NCBI GenBank assembly: GCA_003645385.1
Contig: QNEY01000077.1
Span: forward strand, 1 to 7,474
From: Gammaproteobacteria bacterium
Lineage (GTDB): Bacteria > Pseudomonadota > Gammaproteobacteria > Nitrosococcales > Methylophagaceae
Reading direction: 5' to 3'
DNA length: 7,474 nucleotides
Below the pieces are notes generated by a model. It had not been told where the DNA came from, made no database searches, and saw only the letters and a list, made by a program, of their open reading frames with translations. The position numbers were made by a program, and so were the translations under genes. The stretch's first letter is position 1. Every line of letters begins with the position of its first letter. This document shows positions 1 to 4,595 of the stretch, one piece after another.

Positions 1-1987
1 CTTCTGCAATGGTCACCAAACCCAAATTTCGTGCTAACTGTACAATTGTTCGGGCTATAGCCGCATCTTTTTCACTGCCTTCAATTTCATCAACAAATGT
101 TTTGTCAATTTTTAAGGTATCGATGGGGAATTTCTTCAAATAATTAAGTGATGAATAGCCAGTACCAAAATCATCAATGGCAAGCTTAACACCCAGTTCT
201 TTGAGCTCGGTCAATAATGGTATTGTTTCAGCAATATCTTTGATAATTGCTGTTTCTGTAATCTCTAATTCTAGTCGCTCAGGTTTTAGCCCTGATTCAG
301 TTAACGCATGTTCCACTTGCTGTGGCAAATAAGCATGGCTGAATTGCATCGCTGAGACGTTCACCGAGATACGAAAGCCCTTATTTTGTGATTCATGCCA
401 GATAGCGGCTTGACGGCAGGCTTCAATTAACACCCATTGCCCGAGCTCAAGAATAAGGCTACTACTTTCTGCAATATCAATAAAGCTGGCTGCAGCTAAC
501 AATCCTTTCGTTGGATGTTGCCAGCGTAATAAAGCTTCAAAGCCACAGATTTCGGTCGTTGCCGCATCAATTTGTGGCTGATAAAATAATTGGAACTGAT
601 TACCCTCAACTAACGCTTCTCTTAAATCAGCCTCTATTTCTAAGCGTGATGCTAAAGCACTGTTCATACTTTTCGAGAAGAATTGATAATTATTTCGCCC
701 TTGCTCCTTAGCGTGATACATCGCAGCATCGGCATGCTGTAGCAATAACTTCACATCATTAGCATCACTAGGATAGCCAGTAATACCAATACTGACGGAT
801 ATATAAGCTTGGTGTTTATCCAGCAAAAATGGTTCGGCAAAGGCTTCAATAATACGCTGAGCAATAATCGCAACATCAGCTACCGCCGTAACCTCACACA
901 ATAAAACCGTAAATTCATCACCAGCCAAACGAGCAACAGTTGTATCAGATGCTTTTGTGCCTGCAGCCACTACATCAGACAATCGCACACAATTTTTAAT
1001 TCTGGTGGCTGCCTGTCGCAATAATTCATCACCAATATGATGGCCATAAGTATCATTAACTTGCTTGAATCGGTCAAGATCGATAAACATCAAGCTCAAC
1101 TTTCCATCACGTCGTTTTGCAGCAGCAATAGACGATTCCAATTGCTCTAAAAATAGCCGCCGATTTGGTAACTCAGTCAGTGTATCGTAATAGGCATAAT
1201 AAGAAATCTTCTGCTCTGACTGTTTACGATTAGTAATATCATGTAATGTCCCCGTTAGGAGCCATTGACCATAGAGTTGTGTAACATCGGTCCGATCATG
1301 GATATTGATCACATCACCATTTTTTTGAACAATCCGATATTCGATATCATATGATTGTTTATCATGTAATGCTGATCTCATAGCATTCATAAACGTAGCT
1401 CGATCTTCGGGATGGACACACCTTAACGTGCTGGCATAAGTAATTTCTTGTTGCTGAGGCTCCAATCCCATTAAGCGATATAGCTCGTCTGAACACTGAA
1501 ATACTGGCGTCTTATAGTCCCACTGCCAATAACCTAAATGGGCAATACTCTGTGCATTAGCGAGCATATCTTTATGTAATGATAACTCACGCAGTGTTTG
1601 ATTTGCCTTGAGAATATAACGTACGCGGTGACTAAATATTGGCCATTTTAATGGCTTGGTCATAAAATCAGTAGCACCAACATGGAATGCTTTTTCTATA
1701 TCCTGAGGCTGATCTAAGCCTGTCACCATAACAATGGCAGCATGGCTTCCATTAGGTAACTCACGAATCTCGGTACAACATTCAAAACCATCTATGCCAG
1801 CCATAGTGACATCTAACAGCGTAAGCTCTGGTGAATATTCTTTAAATTTCTCAATTGCCTGTTCACCACTTTCAGCTTCGATAATATTAAGATCGGAACC
1901 CGACAAGGCATGCGACATCAACAAACGAATTGCGGGATCATCATCAACGATCAATATCGTGGGCTTAGATAATTCGATATCGGTCAA
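1..1987 (-). CDS. REC-PAS-GGDEF-EAL response regulator, cyclic-di-GMP synthesis/degradation (C-terminus cut by window edge)
   Basis: Translating the minus strand from the TTG at 1987 gives 662 residues open to the window edge. Residues 8-125 are a receiver domain: acidic pocket D15-D17, phospho-acceptor D59, T89 and K111, with the usual DxxMP reading DVTMA. Residues 140-255 are a PAS fold (VHPEDR at 191-196, ending DITNRK). Residues 260-440 are GGDEF, with DxLTxLPNR at 268-276, FIDLDRFK at 301-308 and signature AGDEF at 355-359. Residues 450 onward are EAL: EALLRW at 484-489, then NVS, LEITE, IDDFGTGYSS and LKIDKTFV, all intact. The sequence stops at TIAE, so the final catalytic glutamate motif and about the last 60 residues are missing. 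The protein probably makes or degrades c-di-GMP in the cytoplasm when phosphorylated; which activity dominates cannot be read. TTG is chosen because a TAA lies immediately upstream in frame, AGGAG sits 7 bases away, and the first in-frame ATG (residue 24) would cut into the receiver domain. Confidence 0.95.
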   Translation of the reverse strand, partial: MTDIELSKPTILIVDDDPAIRLLMSHALSGSDLNIIEAESGEQAIEKFKEYSPELTLLDVTMAGIDGFECCTEIRELPNGSHAAIVMVTGLDQPQDIEKAFHVGATDFMTKPLKWPIFSHRVRYILKANQTLRELSLHKDMLANAQSIAHLGYWQWDYKTPVFQCSDELYRLMGLEPQQQEITYASTLRCVHPEDRATFMNAMRSALHDKQSYDIEYRIVQKNGDVINIHDRTDVTQLYGQWLLTGTLHDITNRKQSEQKISYYAYYDTLTELPNRRLFLEQLESSIAAAKRRDGKLSLMFIDLDRFKQVNDTYGHHIGDELLRQAATRIKNCVRLSDVVAAGTKASDTTVARLAGDEFTVLLCEVTAVADVAIIAQRIIEAFAEPFLLDKHQAYISVSIGITGYPSDANDVKLLLQHADAAMYHAKEQGRNNYQFFSKSMNSALASRLEIEADLREALVEGNQFQLFYQPQIDAATTEICGFEALLRWQHPTKGLLAAASFIDIAESSSLILELGQWVLIEACRQAAIWHESQNKGFRISVNVSAMQFSHAYLPQQVEHALTESGLKPERLELEITETAIIKDIAETIPLLTELKELGVKLAIDDFGTGYSSLNYLKKFPIDTLKIDKTFVDEIEGSEKDAAIARTIVQLARNLGLVTIAE

Positions 1988-2775
1988 TTAACAGCTCCTA
2001 CTCTTTTATTCAACACTTTCTCAACATCCGAAAAACTTGCTGTCAGACCCAAAATCAGCTCTTTTATATTGCCCATCTCGCCTGCACCACGACCAATATG
2101 TTCTATTGTTTTTGCAATATGTTGTATACGTAAAGCACCGATAGTGCCAGAACTGGACTTAAGTGAATGTGCAGCTTTGAATAAAGCATCATTATCATTA
2201 TCCATTTCTGCTTGCTGAATTTGTTCAATCAATCGTGGAGAATGCTGTAAATATAATTGGATTATTTGTCTAACAATCTCGCCACCCGTATCAACAGACA
2301 TCTCATAGACGTCATCTAACTGTTCATGAGCTAATATCGGCAAATCAACGTTGTCATTTATTTCTTCAGTCACTTCACCTGTACTCACTATCTCATATGA
2401 CCATTTATGGAGACACTGGGCTAATTTATCACGGGTAAAAGGTTTTAATAACGTGTCATTCGCACCCGCTCGCTGAAAGTGCTCACTTACTTTATGTTGG
2501 GTATCAGCTGTTAGGGCAATAATTGGAGTGTTAAAATTCAACGAGTCTGATCCTAGCTTACGTATTTGTTCCGTTGCAAGAACGCCATCCAGAACAGGCA
2601 TATGATAATCCATAAAAATCAGGTCAAACTTTTTAGCTGCTGCCATAGCAACTGCCTCAGAACCATTCTTTGCCACTTCACAACTATAATCTAGGGTTGT
2701 TAATAGTTTCTCTGCCACCAATTGGTTGATAGGATTATCTTCTGCAAGTAAGACATGTCCAACATTTGTTATCAA
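1984..2775 (-). CDS. Two-component phosphorelay protein with receiver and HPt domains
   Basis: This is a 263-residue cytoplasmic protein. Residues 5-125 form a receiver domain: acidic pair E12-D13, phospho-acceptor D56 in MDYHMPVLDG, T89 in IIALTAD and K111 in LLKPF. After a linker of about 20 acidic residues, residues 145-250 form a histidine phosphotransfer domain with the motif AHSLKSSSGTIGA at 202-214, where H203 is the expected phosphorylation site. There is no kinase or output domain, so it should relay phosphate: receiver from an unseen hybrid kinase, or HPt to another receiver. The obvious partner is the receiver of the REC-PAS-GGDEF-EAL protein encoded next, whose TTG start overlaps this gene's TGA stop by 4 bases, implying translational coupling. 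The start is TTG, with AGGAG 7 bases upstream; the first in-frame ATG is residue 44, well inside the receiver domain. The domain calls are firm; the partner assignment is inference. Confidence 0.93.
   Translation of the reverse strand: MITNVGHVLLAEDNPINQLVAEKLLTTLDYSCEVAKNGSEAVAMAAAKKFDLIFMDYHMPVLDGVLATEQIRKLGSDSLNFNTPIIALTADTQHKVSEHFQRAGANDTLLKPFTRDKLAQCLHKWSYEIVSTGEVTEEINDNVDLPILAHEQLDDVYEMSVDTGGEIVRQIIQLYLQHSPRLIEQIQQAEMDNDNDALFKAAHSLKSSSGTIGALRIQHIAKTIEHIGRGAGEMGNIKELILGLTASFSDVEKVLNKRVGAVN
1995..1999 (-). promoter_or_regulatory. Ribosome binding site deciding a TTG start (REC-PAS-GGDEF-EAL gene)
   Basis: On the minus strand the sequence reads AGGAG, then 7 bases, then TTG at 1987-1985. 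It lies inside the 3' end of the REC-HPt gene, so ribosomes terminating at the overlapping TGA are well placed to restart. A TAA immediately before the TTG rules out an upstream start. Confidence 0.75.
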
Positions 2776-2782
2776 CTCAACA

Positions 2783-2787
2783 CTCCT
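2783..2787 (-). promoter_or_regulatory. Ribosome binding site deciding a TTG start (REC-HPt gene)
   Basis: On the minus strand AGGAG is followed by 7 bases and the TTG at 2775-2773. The spacing is the same as at the next gene in the operon. No ATG or GTG in this frame lies close enough to serve instead. Confidence 0.75.
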
Positions 2788-3202
2788 TGTTTTGTATCGT
2801 TAGCTTTCATGATATACAAACTTTATCCTTAATGTTTCACTTAAATTGACAAGCAGAAATCTTAACTCGGTCAAGTATCGTCTAAAACATTCAGCTAATC
2901 AAATTCACATTAAAAAAAGGAATGATATTAGCACGTTGGATCAAAAAAACTCACCCGCATCAATAGTAATAAAATAATCTGCCATAGCTAAAGTCTACAT
3001 CTAATATCTTTATCTAAACTTAGAGCCACTTCAACTTAATGCTCATCTTAAAGGGTGACAATACACAATAAAAAGACTCACTACTAGATTGAGGTCTAGG
3101 CTATTCAGTGTTCAAAAGTGTAAATAATTATCCCAAATCAACAGAGTCATATCTTTGAGATGGGTTTTAGGTTCAGGGCAGATGAGATAGAATTCTCCTA
3201 AA

Positions 3203-3208
3203 TACAAT
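3203..3208 (+). promoter_or_regulatory. Possible -10 box for the coiled-coil membrane protein gene
   Basis: TACAAT matches TATAAT at five of six positions and lies 32 bases before the ATG, a sensible leader length. No TTGACA-like hexamer stands 16-18 bases upstream, so it may need an activator or be coincidental. Confidence 0.3.
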
Positions 3209-3240
3209 ATTTAAAAGCTTTTCTTAACTGGGGGTTTGTG

Positions 3241-3807
3241 ATGGCTGATGATGATGAGATAAATGAACGTTTAGACGATAACGCTACAGGTGAAGATGAA
3301 TCAAACCAAGAAAATAAAGGTCTTTCAAAACCAACAATAATCAAGGTTACTATTGGTGTAATAGTTTTACTTGCTGGAATAGGTAGTTATTTCTTTTTTG
3401 CTCCAAAAGATAAGCCAGCCGAACCAGAGTCAATTTCTGAAATAGACAATCTTATTGAGTCCAGTGACAACGTCACTAGCCCTAATATGGCTATTAAGAT
3501 CCTAGAAATGCGAGAAGAAGCCATAACACTTCGAGAAGAAAATCTACGCTTAAAACAACGAATTATTGAGTTAGAGTCTCCGGATAACCAGCAAGAGGGA
3601 GCTGGCAAATCTGAAACAGTACCTAAGGATGACAAAAATCCAACCAATATTAAACAGCAAGCACCTGCTCGTAAATTAAACGCTAATCAATATATAGTTA
3701 ACTATCAAAATGACCGGATTGCTTACCCATCAAGATATGAAACTATCAGTGAGCCTGCACCCAAACCTACATGGGGTGAGTTCGCTCCTATTTACCGTGG
3801 TGAGTAA
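3241..3807 (+). CDS. Uncharacterised single-pass membrane protein with acidic N-terminus and coiled coil
   Basis: I do not recognise this 188-residue protein. Residues 1-25 are strongly acidic (11 Asp/Glu) and should be cytoplasmic. Residues 33-54 are a hydrophobic membrane span ending in YFFF. Residues 83-113 are a predicted coiled coil with Leu/Ile at seven-residue spacing (L88, I95, L102, I109) amid Glu, Arg and Lys. A polar, probably disordered linker follows, then a distinctive C-terminus rich in Tyr and Pro (PTWGEFAPIYRGE). The layout suggests a bitopic inner-membrane protein with a periplasmic coiled coil that may oligomerise or bind a partner. The acidic tail plus helix resembles the N-terminus of FliL, but no FliL domain follows. 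ATG at 3241 is preferred because GGGGG ends 6 bases before it; a GTG directly upstream (3238) is only 3 bases from that site. It is transcribed alone, divergent from the signalling operon. Confidence 0.8.
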   Translation: MADDDEINERLDDNATGEDESNQENKGLSKPTIIKVTIGVIVLLAGIGSYFFFAPKDKPAEPESISEIDNLIESSDNVTSPNMAIKILEMREEAITLREENLRLKQRIIELESPDNQQEGAGKSETVPKDDKNPTNIKQQAPARKLNANQYIVNYQNDRIAYPSRYETISEPAPKPTWGEFAPIYRGE

Positions 3808-3828
3808 TATTTCGTAACCTGATGACTC

Positions 3829-3849
3829 AAAAAAGCCCCAATTAGAGCT
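3829..3849 (-). terminator. Rho-independent terminator of the Cys/DRR protein gene
   Basis: On the minus strand the stem AGCTC/GGGCT (five pairs, one G-U) with loop TAATTG is followed directly by six T residues. It lies about 45 bases past the stop codon at 3895. The G-U pair becomes a C-A mismatch in the opposite transcript, so it should act mainly on the minus strand. Confidence 0.55.
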
Positions 3850-3853
3850 CTGC

Positions 3854-3883
3854 TTCCAGTTATTCCTTACTGAACTAATTTTT
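3854..3883 (+). terminator. Possible terminator of the coiled-coil protein gene
   Basis: On the plus strand TTC(C)AGT pairs with ACTGAA (six pairs with one bulged C, loop of 8), followed after CTAA by five T residues. The stem is AT-rich and the T-run is offset, so this is tentative. It lies between the two convergent genes, where a terminator is expected. Confidence 0.35.
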
Positions 3884-3894
3884 CTTGTATATTC

Positions 3895-4275
3895 TCAGGC
3901 GAAGCTTTGTTTTCGGCGGTCTGGCCTAGCACGCTGTTCTTTTTCTGAAAAAATATTGTCCAGAGCACTGAATGGGAGTCTGCGCTCGATACCTCTACGA
4001 CGATCTCTATGGTGTTGATAGGTGCATGTGCATTCTTGATTTGTGCAACCAAGCACAGGTAACAATGAAACTTCATCTGACAAAAATCTTTTGCCCTCTA
4101 AGCTCTTGACGCTATCACATGCTACTGCACATGGTTGAATACTTACACCACGGTAAGACTTTATTTTCTTGTGCAGAGAATATAATCGCGTAGCTTTACG
4201 CCCTGTCGAATAATGTAACAAAAGCCAAATTACGGGGAGCAGTATAAGAATAGATATAAATAACCAGTTGCCCAA
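3895..4275 (-). CDS. Small membrane-anchored protein with Cys cluster and DRR motifs, unknown function
   Basis: This is a 126-residue protein. Residues 4-21 are a hydrophobic anchor, followed by a basic stretch (Arg/Lys at 26-39), so the body is probably cytoplasmic by the positive-inside rule. The conserved-looking core has two cysteine groups, CxxxC (C49, C53) and CxxxxCxC (C77, C82, C84), joined by a segment containing RFLSDE. Then comes HHRDRRRGIERR (88-99), and a second PDRR near the C-terminus (118-121). The pattern resembles hypothetical proteobacterial proteins I recall only in general terms; no function is established. The five cysteines could bind zinc or iron, or form disulfides if the body is exported. 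The start is TTG: a TAG lies five codons upstream in frame, GGGGGGAGG is just before it, and the frame has no ATG before the membrane segment. It is convergent with the coiled-coil gene and divergent from the AsmA-family gene. Confidence 0.75.
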   Translation of the reverse strand: MGNWLFISILILLPVIWLLLHYSTGRKATRLYSLHKKIKSYRGVSIQPCAVACDSVKSLEGKRFLSDEVSLLPVLGCTNQECTCTYQHHRDRRRGIERRLPFSALDNIFSEKEQRARPDRRKQSFA

Positions 4276-4279
4276 AGTT

Positions 4280-4288
4280 CCTCCCCCC
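4280..4288 (-). promoter_or_regulatory. G-rich ribosome binding site before a TTG start (Cys/DRR protein gene)
   Basis: On the minus strand GGGGGGAGG ends 4 bases before the TTG at 4275-4273. The anti-Shine-Dalgarno match is long but the spacing is short. The G-run is complementary to C-rich segments upstream in the same leader (see findings). Confidence 0.65.
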
Positions 4289-4303
4289 TATCAATAGCTA
4301 TAA

Positions 4304-4328
4304 ATCCACATAATTATATTATGTGGAT
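4304..4328. repeat. Inverted repeat, perfect 10-base arms
   Basis: ATCCACATAA and TTATGTGGAT flank a 5-base loop (TTATA). On the minus strand the loop region reads TATAAT, so the element might overlap a promoter -10 box for the Cys/DRR gene, though no good -35 is found. There is no T-run, so it is not a standard terminator. It could be an operator or an RNA hairpin about 28 bases before the start codon. Confidence 0.7.
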
Positions 4329-4331
4329 GAA

Positions 4332-4359
4332 AGATTAGGGTGTTCCAACCCTATAATCT
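4332..4359. repeat. Inverted repeat, 10 pairs with a 2-base bulge
   Basis: AGATTAGGGT pairs with ACCCTATAATCT, leaving two bases (TA) bulged on the second arm and a 6-base loop (GTTCCA). It lies 3 bases from the preceding inverted repeat. Confidence 0.6.
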
Positions 4360-4387
4360 CATGGAGAGTAAAATATATCATGAACTT

Positions 4388-4457
4388 AACTTGAAAGTAA
4401 CCCCCTATTTATAGGGGATTTACAGACTATGATTTTAACTATTTTTCAACTTGAAAG
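4388..4457. repeat. Direct repeat AACTTGAAAG, two copies 60 bases apart
   Basis: Identical 10-base copies lie at 4388-4397 and 4448-4457, upstream of the AsmA-family promoter. They could be paired protein-binding sites or chance in AT-rich DNA. Confidence 0.45.
4397..4423. repeat. Inverted repeat with C/G-rich core
   Basis: CCCCTA (4402-4407) and TAGGGG (4412-4417) pair around a 4-base loop; outer GTAA and TTAC extend the stem across a small internal loop. The core stands out from the AT-rich surroundings. It may be a regulator's operator or an RNA hairpin. Confidence 0.6.
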
Positions 4458-4528
4458 CATATGCATCCGGCTGTAATTAAGCTCACCTCTTTTAAATAAT
4501 TGATAATGAAGTTGAGGTAGAAACAAAC

Positions 4529-4556
4529 TTTTCATCTTTCAATTTATAACTATAAT
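4529..4556 (+). promoter_or_regulatory. Sigma-70-type promoter of the AsmA-family gene
   Basis: A perfect TATAAT (4551-4556) is preceded at 16 bases by TTTTCA (4529-4534), which matches TTGACA at four of six positions. Transcription would begin near 4563, giving a leader of about 33 bases that contains the ribosome binding site. Confidence 0.55.
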
Positions 4557-4585
4557 AGATGTTAATCCACTCCTCAATTAAGGAA

Positions 4586-4590
4586 AGGAA
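4586..4590 (+). promoter_or_regulatory. Ribosome binding site of the AsmA-family gene
   Basis: AGGAA lies 5 bases before the ATG at 4596, with another AAGGA just upstream (4580-4584). Confidence 0.65.
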
Positions 4591-4595
4591 TTACT

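Larger units (their letters stand above)
2776..3240. other. Divergent intergenic region, about 465 bases, no gene seen
   Basis: This AT-rich spacer separates the minus-strand signalling operon from the plus-strand coiled-coil protein gene, so both promoters should lie here. On the minus strand, TTGTCA at 2852-2847 with GATAAA at 2827-2822 is a weak candidate (19-base spacer, wider than ideal). On the plus strand, TACAAT at 3203-3208 matches five of six bases of a sigma-70 -10 box but has no good -35 partner. A short inverted repeat (CTAGA-TTGAGG-TCTAG, 3084-3099) could be an operator. The only open frames seen in it are about 14 codons, without properly spaced ribosome binding sites. I see no tRNA, known riboswitch or transposon end. 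Confidence 0.6.
4276..4595. other. Divergent intergenic region, 320 bases, hairpin-rich, no gene seen
   Basis: This spacer separates the minus-strand Cys/DRR gene from the plus-strand AsmA-family gene. The half nearest the Cys/DRR gene (4304-4423) holds three consecutive inverted repeats; the other half carries the AsmA-family promoter. A 10-base direct repeat (AACTTGAAAG) occurs at 4388 and 4448, and the palindrome GCATATGC lies at 4457-4464. I see no convincing open reading frame. Confidence 0.7.

Noticed and set aside
2846..2851. Perfect plus-strand TTGACA -35 hexamer
   Set aside because: No -10-like hexamer stands 16-18 bases downstream, and no gene starts within a sensible distance.
2894..2932. 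GCTAAT/ATTAGC inverted repeat in the left intergenic region
   Set aside because: Six-base arms 27 bases apart with only a weak inner stem and no T-run at the end; expected by chance in AT-rich DNA.
2923..2967. 14-codon open frame starting ATG after AAGGA
   Set aside because: The ribosome site is only one base from the ATG, the peptide has no recognisable character, and such short frames are common by chance.
3867..4076. Alternative-frame minus-strand open frame in the Cys/DRR gene, and similar frames at 511-711, 1734-1991 and 3387-3647
   Set aside because: They overlap genes with recognisable domains or better starts and show no domain, motif or ribosome site of their own.
4388..4411. Heat-shock sigma-32-like promoter (CTTGAAA with CCCCTATTT)
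   Set aside because: Both elements resemble the consensus halves, but only 5 bases separate them, far below the 11 or more needed; the second CTTGAAA copy has no C-rich -10 after it.
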